Origin: Sphingomonas faeni
Lineage (GTDB): Bacteria > Pseudomonadota > Alphaproteobacteria > Sphingomonadales > Sphingomonadaceae
Assembly: GCF_024273235.1 (NCBI RefSeq)
Contig: NZ_JANBVH010000007.1
Coordinates: 86,338-150,337 of the forward strand
Length of the DNA stretch: 64,000 nt
Direction: 5' to 3'
Part shown: positions 18,853-26,869 of the stretch, piece after piece
Numbering within the stretch: position 1 is the stretch's first letter
How the letters are laid out: every line of letters begins with the position of its first letter
Notes under the pieces: model-generated
What the model saw: the letters and a program-made list of their open reading frames with translations, nothing else
The model's database searches: none
Told to the model about the DNA's origin: nothing
Position numbers and translations under genes: made by a program

Positions 18853-19650
18853 TCAGGTTGCGGAACGCTTCCGTCGGGCAGCCTTCAGTTTGAGCCACAC
18901 AGGGGCATGGTCGCTGGACTTCTCCCAGCCCCGGACGTGATGATCGACCTGCGCGTCCGCCAGTCGCGCGGCCGCAGGGGCGTTCAGGAGAAGATGATCG
19001 AGCCTTAGCCCGGCATTGCGACCATACGCGTTCCTGAAGTAGTCCCAGAACGTGTAGATCGTTTCGTCGGGATGCTTTGCCCGCAGCGCATCCAGCCAAC
19101 CTTGATCGATCAAACGAAAGAACGCGGCCCGGACCTCCGGCGCAAACAGCGCGTCCTTGATCCATCGTTCCGGCTTGTAGACGTCCATCTCGGTCGGCAT
19201 CACATTGTAGTCGCCGGCCAGCACGACTGGCGCATCGGTATCAAACAGCGTGGCCGCATGAGCAATCAGGCGCTCCATCCAGGCGAGCTTGTAGTCGAAC
19301 TTCGGACCCGGCCTCGGATTTCCATTGGGTAGATAGAATCCTGCGACCAGAATGCCGCCAACGGCCGCTTCGAGATAGCGGCTCTGCACGTCTTCCGGGT
19401 CGCCCGGCAACCCCCGTCGAGTTTCAACGGGTTCGGCGCCACGGGCGAGGATGGCGACGCCGTTCCAGCTCTTCTGACCATGCCAGATCGCGCCATAACC
19501 CGCCGCTTCGATCGCACTCAACGGGAACTTCTCGTCCGGCGCCTTCAGTTCCTGCAGGCAGACGACGTCGGGCCGTGCTTCCTCCAGCCAGCGCAGAAGC
19601 ACCGGCAGGCGACCGTTGATGCCATTCACGTTGTAGGTTGCGATCTTCAT
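18853..19650 (-). CDS. xthA: Exodeoxyribonuclease III / AP endonuclease
   Basis: A 265-residue member of the exonuclease III family, a base-excision repair enzyme that incises abasic sites and removes 3' blocks. Catalytic landmarks are clear: MKIATYNVNGIN with metal-binding Asn7, VVCLQELK with Glu34, the LAGDYNVMP active-site loop, and the C-terminal SSDHAPVW with the catalytic Asp-His. It is directly downstream of ligD on the same strand (26 bases), consistent with joint expression in DNA repair. Confidence 0.92.
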   Translation of the reverse strand: MKIATYNVNGINGRLPVLLRWLEEARPDVVCLQELKAPDEKFPLSAIEAAGYGAIWHGQKSWNGVAILARGAEPVETRRGLPGDPEDVQSRYLEAAVGGILVAGFYLPNGNPRPGPKFDYKLAWMERLIAHAATLFDTDAPVVLAGDYNVMPTEMDVYKPERWIKDALFAPEVRAAFFRLIDQGWLDALRAKHPDETIYTFWDYFRNAYGRNAGLRLDHLLLNAPAAARLADAQVDHHVRGWEKSSDHAPVWLKLKAARRKRSAT

Positions 19651-19675
19651 CGGGGCACCAAGCGAACAGAGTCGA

Positions 19676-22168
19676 TCATAGGTCGGGCAAAATTTGGTCA
19701 GCGCGTCCCCAACCGACGAGATCCTTGGACGCCGCGCGTTTCAACAGCGCACCCGCATCGCCGATATGCCAGCCCGATGCGCGGTCGAGTTTTCCGAGCT
19801 CTTTCCACGTGATGGGCACGGCAACGGGCGCGCCTTCGCGAGCACGAGTACTGTACGGCATGACTGCCGTCGCCCCCCGCTGATTACGCAGATAGTCGAT
19901 GAAGATGCGTCCGGTTCGCTTGGCCTTGGCAAGGGCTGCGGTATATCGATCGGGTTCGGACTGGGCCAGGACGAGCGCCAGGCGGTGGGCAAAATCCTTC
20001 ACAGCCGGCCACTCGGCTTGCGGTGTCAGCGGCGCAATGACGTGAACGCCCTTTCCGCCCGTCACCATCGGAAAGGTCTCTAGGCCCATCTGAGCCAGTA
20101 CGTCGCGGACGTGAAGGGCCGCGGAAATGACGTCCTTAAAATCGAGGCCCTCATCGGGATCGAGATCGAACACGAGCCGGTCGGCCTTCTCGACGTCCTC
20201 GATCCGCGCACCCCAGCCGTGGAACTCAATCGTACCCATTTGGACGCAAGTGACGAGACCCTCAGCGTCGTCGACGAACAAATAGGGTTCGTCGTGTCCG
20301 TCCTTCTCGGCGATCCCGACATGGTGGACATGATCGCCGAAGCTGCCGGCGTCATGCTTTTGGAAAAAGCACTTCTTCCCTCGGCCCTGCGGACAGCGGA
20401 CCAGGCTTATCGGGCGACTTCCGCACCAAGGCAGCATGATGCCGGACACAGCCTGGTAATAGTCGGCAAGCTGGCCTTTCGTGATTGCGGACTCGGGAAA
20501 GATCACCCGTTCCCGATTGGTCACTCGGACGATGGAGGGCTCGGGTGCCTCGAGCTTAGCAACGGGCGCGGGCTTCTCGACGACGACCGCCTCGGGTCTC
20601 TTGTCCTGGCGCAAGCCCAGGTAGCTGGAATGGCGCAATACCCCGTCGCTCGTCACTTCCATGAACGCCACTTCGGCCACCAGCTGCGGCTTGATCCAGC
20701 GTGCGCCGCGTACGGCTGCGCGTGGTGCGATGACGGTCGGCTTCGTGACGGCCAGCGGCGTCATCAGATCCATCAGCTTGTCGATCTCCTCGGCCGTATA
20801 CCCTGTTCCGACCTTGCCGGCATAGCGGAGATGACCGTCCTCGTTGACGCCCAAGAGGAGCGACTTGAACCCTCGCTGCTTGTCGGACGGCAACCAGCCG
20901 ACGATGACGAACTCCTGTCTCTGGATACACTTCGTCTTCAGCCAGCTGCCGGACCGCGAGCCAACATAGCGCGCGTCCGCGCGCTTCGAGATGACACCCT
21001 CGAGTCCTTCGGCACAAAACGTGTCGAACAGTTCCTCGCCGCGGCCGACGATGTGGTCGGAGTAGCGGATCCGGTCGGTGCCGCCCGCGAGCAGCGACGC
21101 TAGCTTTGCCTTGCGCTCCAACAGCGGTTGTCCGGTCAGATCCTCACCGTCGAGCGCCAGCAGGTCAAACGCGTAGTACAGGATCGCGTCCGGGTCTCCT
21201 TTCAGCGCAGCCTGCAACGCCTGAAAGTCGGTTTTGCCGTTGGCATCGACGACCACTGCCTCGCCATCGATGAGAGCCGACGACGCATCCAGATCCGCGG
21301 CGTCGGCAACGAGGCCCGCGAACTTGTCCGTCCAGTCCAACCCGGATCGCGTATAGGCCCGCCCCGCCCCCCCACCGACCGCCACCAGCGTTCGATACCC
21401 GTCATATTTCATCTCGTGCAACCAGGCGTTGCCGGCGGGCACATGATCGACAAGCGTCGCGAGCTGGACAGGTTGGAATGGCGGGGGTGAGCCTGCCTTC
21501 TTACGGCCTGTCGCTCGTGCTTTTGCAGCTTTCGTCGCAGGCTTTGCGGAAGGCGTTGCCGGCGCCCTCGACTTGCCTCGCTCGCCTGAGGCGATCTGTT
21601 CCATAGTCAGTCCGCTGACCACCCCCGTAAGGTGTGTTCCGACAAGATCGTCCGATCCGCCGACCTGGTCGTCGGTAACCTTGCGCAGGATCCAGTTCTC
21701 GCCCTTCTCTTTCCCGCGCGGCTTTAGCCTGAAGAGCATCCATTCGCCTTTGAGGCGATGCCCATGCAGGAAGAAGTGGAGATGTCCCTCAGGCAGCGTC
21801 TTGCTCGGGTCCTTGCCAGCGAGCGGCTCCCACGTTCCCGTGTCCCATAGCATCATCGTCCCGCCGCCATATTCCGACTTCGGGATCGTGCCTTCGAACG
21901 TGGCGTACTCGACGGGGTGGTCTTCGGTACGAACTGCCAGACGTTTGTCGTCGGGATTGATGCTGGGTCCACGCGTGACGGCCCAGCTCTTGAGAACGCC
22001 GTCGAGTTCGAGCCGCAAGTCATAGTGCAGGCGAGACGCGGCATGCTTCTGCACGGCGAAGCGATTGCCCCCTGCTTTGGCGATCCGGCCCTCGGGCTCG
22101 GCGGTTCTGGCGAAATCCCGCTTCTCCCGGTATTTCGCCAAGGCATCGCTGGAGGAGGAACCGGTCAT
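19676..22168 (-). CDS. ligD: Multifunctional ATP-dependent DNA ligase LigD
   Basis: An 830-residue non-homologous end-joining ligase with the order phosphoesterase, ligase, polymerase. The N-terminal 3'-phosphoesterase domain has His42, His48, Asp50 and His84 (HYDLRLELDG, EDHPVEYATFEG). The adenylation motif KYDGYR places the nucleophile at Lys254, and residues about 235-530 form the ligase core and OB domain. The C-terminal third is the primase-polymerase domain (VFDLDPDEGLDFKDV with the metal-binding acids). A Lys/Ala/Pro linker separates the first two domains. The second ligase gene overlaps its start by 4 bases. No Ku gene is visible in this window, though LigD normally works with Ku. Confidence 0.93.
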   Translation of the reverse strand: MTGSSSSDALAKYREKRDFARTAEPEGRIAKAGGNRFAVQKHAASRLHYDLRLELDGVLKSWAVTRGPSINPDDKRLAVRTEDHPVEYATFEGTIPKSEYGGGTMMLWDTGTWEPLAGKDPSKTLPEGHLHFFLHGHRLKGEWMLFRLKPRGKEKGENWILRKVTDDQVGGSDDLVGTHLTGVVSGLTMEQIASGERGKSRAPATPSAKPATKAAKARATGRKKAGSPPPFQPVQLATLVDHVPAGNAWLHEMKYDGYRTLVAVGGGAGRAYTRSGLDWTDKFAGLVADAADLDASSALIDGEAVVVDANGKTDFQALQAALKGDPDAILYYAFDLLALDGEDLTGQPLLERKAKLASLLAGGTDRIRYSDHIVGRGEELFDTFCAEGLEGVISKRADARYVGSRSGSWLKTKCIQRQEFVIVGWLPSDKQRGFKSLLLGVNEDGHLRYAGKVGTGYTAEEIDKLMDLMTPLAVTKPTVIAPRAAVRGARWIKPQLVAEVAFMEVTSDGVLRHSSYLGLRQDKRPEAVVVEKPAPVAKLEAPEPSIVRVTNRERVIFPESAITKGQLADYYQAVSGIMLPWCGSRPISLVRCPQGRGKKCFFQKHDAGSFGDHVHHVGIAEKDGHDEPYLFVDDAEGLVTCVQMGTIEFHGWGARIEDVEKADRLVFDLDPDEGLDFKDVISAALHVRDVLAQMGLETFPMVTGGKGVHVIAPLTPQAEWPAVKDFAHRLALVLAQSEPDRYTAALAKAKRTGRIFIDYLRNQRGATAVMPYSTRAREGAPVAVPITWKELGKLDRASGWHIGDAGALLKRAASKDLVGWGRADQILPDL

Positions 22169-23178
22169 GACGCTATGCCCAATTCAGCAGGGCGAAGCTC
22201 ATGCTCCAGCTGATCCATGGTGCACGCCTCAGGTGCCTTGTCGGGACGCCAGCGCAGGATGCGCGTACCGTGCCGGAACCGGTTCCCGGTCACCTGATCG
22301 TACAGGACTTCGACGACGAGTTCTGGCCGCAAGGGGACCCACTCGCTCTCACGACCATCGTTCCAGCGACTGGGACCGCCGGGAGCTTTGCCGGTGAAGC
22401 CCGGTGCTTCAATCAACGGCTCGAGCTTCGCGGTAAGCGCCGCGCGGTCGGCCGCGGCTATACCCGAGGTGAAGCCGACATGGTTGAGCTTGCCGTTATC
22501 ATCGTAAAGCCCGAGCAGAAGCGATGCTACCTCGCTACCCTCCTTCACCCGCCTGAAGCCGCCTACGACGCAATCCGCGCTGCGATGTTGCTTCACCTTC
22601 AGCATGGCGCGTTCGCCGCCACGGTAAGGCTCGTCGAGCCGTTTTGCGACGACGCCGTCCAGCGCCCCGCCGCTCGTCGCCAGCCAGGCCGCAGCGTCGT
22701 CGATATCGTCGCTACAGGGCGACAGCAGGAGACCAGCGCGGGCATGGCGAGTATAGAACGCCTCCAACGCTTTCCGGCGAGCCGAGAGCGGTGCGCTGCT
22801 GAAGTCGGTATCATCGACGCTAAGGCAATCGAATAGCATCAGCTGCGCAGGCGTCTCTTTTGCCAGACGATCGATCCGACTTTGCGCCGGATGCAGCCGT
22901 GCCTGAAGCGCATCGAACGACAGAATGTTCGCGATCGGCAGGATGATCTCGCCGTCGAGCACGAAACGCTCCTGCGGGACCGATGCGACAAGCGCGACGA
23001 TTTCGGGAAAGTAGCGACCGAGCGGTTTTCCCGATTTGGAAAGGATGTCGACAGCCTCGCCATCACGGAAGACCAGCGCTCTGAAACCGTCCCATTTGGG
23101 CTCATATTGCCAGCCCGGTTCGACCGGCAGCTCATTTACGAGCTTGGCTTCCATTGGCGAAGGCCGGTCTGCGACCAT
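22165..23178 (-). CDS. ATP-dependent DNA ligase (LigC-like)
   Basis: A 337-residue stand-alone ligase: adenylation motif PKWDGFRALVF (nucleophile Lys about residue 31), then a nucleotidyltransferase core and OB fold ending near EHELRPAELGIAS. The size matches the short LigC-type ligases found with LigD. The ATG at 23178 overlaps the stop of a 53-residue upstream gene (TGATG), which supports this start through translational coupling; an in-frame GTG at 23208 is an alternative. Its own stop overlaps the ligD start, so the three genes form one transcription unit. Confidence 0.85.
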   Translation of the reverse strand: MVADRPSPMEAKLVNELPVEPGWQYEPKWDGFRALVFRDGEAVDILSKSGKPLGRYFPEIVALVASVPQERFVLDGEIILPIANILSFDALQARLHPAQSRIDRLAKETPAQLMLFDCLSVDDTDFSSAPLSARRKALEAFYTRHARAGLLLSPCSDDIDDAAAWLATSGGALDGVVAKRLDEPYRGGERAMLKVKQHRSADCVVGGFRRVKEGSEVASLLLGLYDDNGKLNHVGFTSGIAAADRAALTAKLEPLIEAPGFTGKAPGGPSRWNDGRESEWVPLRPELVVEVLYDQVTGNRFRHGTRILRWRPDKAPEACTMDQLEHELRPAELGIAS

Positions 23179-23339
23179 CAGTTCTGGTCCGGGGCGCAGC
23201 AGGCACACTGCTTGGGAGCCAACCGCTTTGCCTTCGCCGCCTGGCGACGTCGTTCCTGCCGGCTTGGCAGCGGGGCAATGCCAGCCGAACCGGGCAGACC
23301 GTTCGGCTCAGTCGATTTGGTCACGGCATCTTTGAACAT
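23178..23339 (-). CDS. Small Cys-containing protein upstream of the ligase pair
   Basis: A 53-residue protein beginning MFKDAVTKST, with a basic middle (RQERRRQAAKAKR) and a C-terminal CACCAPDQN motif with three Cys. The start has GGAG seven bases upstream, and the stop overlaps the ligase ATG (TGATG), both signs of a translated gene. The basic region could touch nucleic acid and the Cys cluster could bind a metal, but no family is recognised. An alternative is a leader peptide for coupling the ligase. Confidence 0.5.
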   Translation of the reverse strand: MFKDAVTKSTEPNGLPGSAGIAPLPSRQERRRQAAKAKRLAPKQCACCAPDQN

Positions 23340-23493
23340 AAGATCACTCCAGACGGCTTTCCGTTATAAAGCCCCCCAGTCGCCATCTGTTCCTGCTACT
23401 CCGACGCGGGGATCGGTGGTCCTGATCAGAACAGCAAACCTGTGCCCCCTGCCCCTGACAAGGGACGTAATCGCTGGCTTGGTAGGGGCGGAT

Positions 23494-23760
23494 TCAATGC
23501 TCGTTGGAGTGCCGGTCTTCGGCCGGCGTGTAGTAGCGCGCTATATCCGCTTCGGTGAGCGCATGACCGCTCGATACTTCGACAAGCGCGGCGATTTCGC
23601 CATCGGTCCTGCCAGCGTCGCGCAGCTGCTCGATCTCGTCGCTTACCATGTTGATGAAGGCGGGCACCGGGAACCGTTCCTCGCCCAGGCCTAGCGCATC
23701 GCGCATGTGCTTTTGCGCACGCAAGGCTTCGGGAAGCGTGAATGCGATATCGTCGGCCAT
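23494..23760 (-). CDS. Conserved hypothetical protein (88 aa)
   Basis: An acidic 88-residue protein, MADDIAFTLPEALRAQKHMRD to RHSNEH, with two helical stretches and no membrane segment or signal. AAAGG lies about ten bases before the ATG. It is followed upstream on the same strand by the DUF892 gene, from which a terminator-like hairpin separates it. I do not recognise a function. Confidence 0.55.
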   Translation of the reverse strand: MADDIAFTLPEALRAQKHMRDALGLGEERFPVPAFINMVSDEIEQLRDAGRTDGEIAALVEVSSGHALTEADIARYYTPAEDRHSNEH

Positions 23761-23792
23761 CGAACGTGCCTTTCATGAAAAGCTGGAAACTG

Positions 23793-23816
23793 GTCGGGGG
23801 GCATCGGCCCCCCGAC
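23793..23816 (-). terminator. Terminator-like hairpin after the DUF892 gene
   Basis: GTCGGGGGGC-ATCG-GCCCCCCGAC is a perfect 10-bp stem with a four-base loop, eleven bases past the DUF892 stop. It lacks a long T tract but is stable enough to end transcription or protect the mRNA end. Confidence 0.6.
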
Positions 23817-23826
23817 ACTGAAACGC

Positions 23827-24342
23827 TTATGCGGTAACTGCTTCCGCCTTTGCGTTCACGCTCGACGTTGCCATCGCCGTCAGCTTGTCGTCGGTCGCAT
23901 ATTCCTCGTCGAGCGTCTCTTTCAGGATCGCTGCGATATCGGCGCGGCCGAGCTGGTTCGCCCAGGCGATCAGCGTGCCGTACCGCGTGATCTCGTAATG
24001 CTCGACCGCCTGTGCCGACGCGATCAGCGCAGCGTCGAGCACGGCCTTGTCCTCGATCTCGCCAGCGACTTCGTTGGCTTCCTTGATGATGCCGTCGATC
24101 GCCGGACAGGTCACTGCCTTTGCCTTCTCGCCGAGGAGGTCGAAGATGCTCTCGAGGCGTGTGATCTGCCCTTCCGTCTCACGCAGATGGGTTTCGAAAC
24201 CTTGCTTCAGTGCCGGTGCCGTCGCTTTGTCGACCATCTTAGGCAAGGCCTTGGTGATCTGGTTTTCCGCGTAATAAACGTCCTGCAGCTGATGCAGGAA
24301 CAGGTCGTCGAACGTCACGATGTCTTTGGAAAACAGGCCCAT
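23827..24342 (-). CDS. DUF892 ferritin-like protein (YciE/YciF type)
   Basis: A 171-residue four-helix protein of the DUF892 family. Visible features are FDDLFLHQLQDVYYAENQI at the start, HLRETEGQITRLESIF, and AQAVEHYEITRYGTLIAWA, which supply the Glu and His positions of a ferritin-like di-metal site. Family members are induced by general, osmotic or oxidative stress; the chemistry is unsettled. The ATG is chosen from AGGACA in front and the conserved MGLFSKDIV start; an upstream in-frame Met lacks support. Confidence 0.85.
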   Translation of the reverse strand: MGLFSKDIVTFDDLFLHQLQDVYYAENQITKALPKMVDKATAPALKQGFETHLRETEGQITRLESIFDLLGEKAKAVTCPAIDGIIKEANEVAGEIEDKAVLDAALIASAQAVEHYEITRYGTLIAWANQLGRADIAAILKETLDEEYATDDKLTAMATSSVNAKAEAVTA

Positions 24343-24449
24343 GATAGTGTCCTCGCTGAGCGGATAGCCGCGAAGCAAACTGCTCCGGCACCGCCGCAAC
24401 GCGCCGACTCAGGGGTAAGTTTCGTTCGGTTTAGCGCCGCCTCAGCACG

Positions 24450-24941
24450 CTATAGATTGGCCTGCTCGTCGACTGGTAGCTCAGCGTCGGGGCCATAATA
24501 GAGCTTGGCGCAGTCGTTGCGAAGGCACCCTCCCTCGATGACGATGTCGTCGCGGTAGGCGTCGCCGATGAACGCGAGCGTGTCGACGTGCTGCGCTTCG
24601 AAATACATCTCGTGGACATCATCGCGGCCCGCCCCGTAAACGACGCGGCCGACCTTCGACCAGATCGACGCCATCGTGCACATGCCGCAGGGCTGCAGCG
24701 TGGAGTAGAGCGTTGCACCGCGCAGTTCCAATTCCCCCGTGCTTTCACACGCCCGTCGGATTGCCATCATCTCCGCATGCGCTGTCGCGTCCGGCAATTC
24801 CTTCGTCTGGTTGCGCTCGCCCGCGATAACCTTGCCATCGAGCACGATCACACACCCCAGCGGCGAGGTCGAAGGATCGGAGCCCTTCGATCGGGCGATC
24901 GCGATCGCTTCGCGCATCCAGCGTTCGTCATCCTGAGTCAT
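24450..24941 (-). CDS. Nucleoside deaminase, zinc-dependent
   Basis: A 163-residue protein of the cytidine deaminase superfamily. Zinc ligands and catalytic Glu are seen as HAE (His55, Glu57) and PCGMC (Cys85, Cys88). Length and the GRVVYGAGRDD region resemble guanine deaminases and tRNA adenosine deaminase relatives. Which base it acts on cannot be told from these motifs. It is a single gene on the minus strand among repair genes, so a nucleotide-sanitising role is possible but inferred. Confidence 0.82.
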   Translation of the reverse strand: MTQDDERWMREAIAIARSKGSDPSTSPLGCVIVLDGKVIAGERNQTKELPDATAHAEMMAIRRACESTGELELRGATLYSTLQPCGMCTMASIWSKVGRVVYGAGRDDVHEMYFEAQHVDTLAFIGDAYRDDIVIEGGCLRNDCAKLYYGPDAELPVDEQANL

Positions 24942-25059
24942 CGTCTTGGCTCCCTGTCACCGTCTTACAACACGCAGCGGACACAATGGATCGTTCGGCG
25001 CGGTCATTTTCGAATGCCAAGGATACCGAATGCTACCGTTCCTTACTGCGGGTTGCGAA

Positions 25060-25205
25060 GACAGGCCCCGGACGGTCATTTTTGCAGGGTCATAAGGTTT
25101 CTGCAGGCTAACGATATCGTCATAGGATCCGCGCAGCCACGTATCGATATCGGCGGGTCCAGGATCGTGATCATCGCTTTTGGGTGAATCGACGCCCAAC
25201 ATGTT
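25060..25205 (-). pseudogene. SRAP-family C-terminal fragment (second copy)
   Basis: IHPKAMITILDPP in one frame and PADIDTWLRGSYDDIVSLQKPY followed by DPAKMTVRGL in another reproduce the end of an SOS response-associated peptidase (compare IHPKAMPVILHDDDYDRWLT in the intact gene at 33771). The catalytic N-terminus is missing and a frameshift divides the remainder, so this is a dead fragment. Confidence 0.65.
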
Positions 25206-25291
25206 AGGATCGCACGTGACGCGGCGTACGCCGGGCCGCCTAGCCTTACGTTGCCATAGAAACGATCGAAGCAGCCCCCATCTAACGGCTC

Positions 25292-26101
25292 ATGACCAAT
25301 AGCATTCTTCATCTCGGGCTGATGGAAGACGGCGAAATTGAGCTTGATCTGGCCGCCCTGGAACTCGCAGTGCTCGATCATCCCGGTATCGATCTTGATG
25401 AATATATCGACGAGCTCACGGACATGGAAATAGCCCTGCGCGCTGCTGACGGCGACGCAGTAGGTAGTATCGCTCAGGCCCAAGCCCTGAGCAGCGTGAT
25501 GGTTGAAGAGTTCGGGTTCTCCGGCGACCGCGTACACTATGACGATCCGCAGAATGCGGACCTGATCGCGGTCGTCGATCGCAGGCTCGGTCTGCCGATC
25601 AGTCTGTCGATCCTTTATGTGGCGATGGCACGACGTCTCGGATGGTCGGCAATGCCGCTCAATACCCCCGGTCACGTCCTGGTGCGCCTTGGCGACGCGT
25701 CGGATGCGCTGATCATCGATCCCTTCAACGATGGTCGCATCGTTGCCCCTGCACAGGTGGAAGCCTTGCTGGAGCAGATGACGGGCCAGGCCCGGTTTTC
25801 CGACGGGATGCTTCCCCTGTCGAACCGATCCGCACTCGTCCGCCTGCTGCTCAACCAGGCGACCCGTGCCGAGCGGGCCGGCGATCCCGCGCGTGCGCTG
25901 GTCCTGTACGACCGTATGACGATCGTGGCGCCCACGCATGCCCATGGCTGGTGGGAGCGAGCCAGACTTCAGCTGGTCGCAGGCGATGTGGCCGGCGCCC
26001 GCAGCAGTCTTAGCGCGATGCTGGAAATTACCCGGGACGACGATCTGCGCCTGCAGGTATCGGCAGCGCTCGACGCCCTTCCCCGGCCAACACCGTCTTG
26101 A
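25292..26101 (+). CDS. SirB1 family protein (transglutaminase-like)
   Basis: A 269-residue protein matching the SirB1 family: an N-terminal helical part, then a transglutaminase-like core with DRRLGLPISLSILYVAMARRLGW and PGHVLVRLGD, and a C-terminal TPR-like helical tail (ARALVLYDRMTIVAPTHAHGWWERA). The catalytic Cys of true transglutaminases is not obvious, as is typical of SirB1. Function in the cell is unclear. It converges with the cupin gene at the end of the imuABC operon. Confidence 0.78.
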   Translation: MTNSILHLGLMEDGEIELDLAALELAVLDHPGIDLDEYIDELTDMEIALRAADGDAVGSIAQAQALSSVMVEEFGFSGDRVHYDDPQNADLIAVVDRRLGLPISLSILYVAMARRLGWSAMPLNTPGHVLVRLGDASDALIIDPFNDGRIVAPAQVEALLEQMTGQARFSDGMLPLSNRSALVRLLLNQATRAERAGDPARALVLYDRMTIVAPTHAHGWWERARLQLVAGDVAGARSSLSAMLEITRDDDLRLQVSAALDALPRPTPS

Positions 26102-26134
26102 AAGTCGGGGCGGACTGGCTCTCGCTGTGACGGC

Positions 26135-26581
26135 TTATCCCAAGCGCGTCCATCGTCGCTCATGCCAGGCCCGGGACTGAACCGCGTCTCCGAACCGCCA
26201 GAACCGGGTTTCCCGCGTGTGGGGACCTGCACGAACGAGCGTCCAGCATTCGCCTGTTGGCAGCTCGACGATGCGGTGAATGTGTCCGGCGTCGACATGG
26301 TAGGTTTCGCCCGGGATGCGATAAACCAGTTCGCTGTGCCAACCGCCGCTCGCATCCACGTGGAACACCTCTTCGACATAGCCGCCATCGAGAATCTCGG
26401 TGTCAAAACTCCAGGGGTGATCATGTGGGGTCGCGTGCGGCTCTTCCAACTTGAACCGGTGTAGCGCACGTCCGTCATCAAGATGGTATTTGGTAAACGC
26501 CCGCGACATTCGCTCAACGCTGACGATCCGCGCGCCTTCCGGAACGCGAGCAACGGCCGCTCGCGGTAGTCTCATACTCAC
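26135..26581 (-). CDS. Cupin-like protein at the end of the imuABC operon
   Basis: A 148-residue protein predicted to be mainly beta strand. HATPHDHPWSF and YHVDAGHIHRIVEL supply the His pairs of a cupin metal site, with GGYVEEVFHV between. It starts by ATGA overlap with the preceding 95-residue gene, so it is translated as part of the imuA-imuB-dnaE2 transcript. No specific enzymatic function is recognised. The link to SOS mutagenesis rests on operon position alone. Confidence 0.62.
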   Translation of the reverse strand: MSMRLPRAAVARVPEGARIVSVERMSRAFTKYHLDDGRALHRFKLEEPHATPHDHPWSFDTEILDGGYVEEVFHVDASGGWHSELVYRIPGETYHVDAGHIHRIVELPTGECWTLVRAGPHTRETRFWRFGDAVQSRAWHERRWTRLG

Positions 26582-26865
26582 GGTTCAGACACCTCTTCAT
26601 AACAGCCTGCGCGGCGCAGCTGGCGGACAATACCGTTGAACGCCGCGGTGACGCCCTGGGCGCGTCCGATCTCGTTCGTCTGCGATCCCGAGTCCCAGTA
26701 GAGAGCGAGCGGCCATTTCTCGGGGCAATGCGGCAGCAGGCAGCGGAGTGCCAAGCGAATCTCAGGCACGTCAACGCGGGCTTCAGAACAGCGCGACACG
26801 CCACAGCGCAGAATATGTACAGACAGCGCGATCACGACGCGCTGATGCCTCGGCAGCTTGGACAT
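26578..26865 (-). CDS. Hypothetical protein following dnaE2
   Basis: A 95-residue protein beginning MSKLPRHQRVVIAL with five Cys spread over the chain (HILRCGVSRCSEA, LRCLLPHCPEKW, AGCYEE). The start lies 4 bases past the dnaE2 stop and its own stop overlaps the next gene by 4 bases. No family is recognised. The Cys pairs could bind a metal. Its tight fit in the mutagenesis operon makes it a candidate accessory factor, by inference. Confidence 0.55.
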   Translation of the reverse strand: MSKLPRHQRVVIALSVHILRCGVSRCSEARVDVPEIRLALRCLLPHCPEKWPLALYWDSGSQTNEIGRAQGVTAAFNGIVRQLRRAGCYEEVSEP

Positions 26866-26869
26866 AGGA

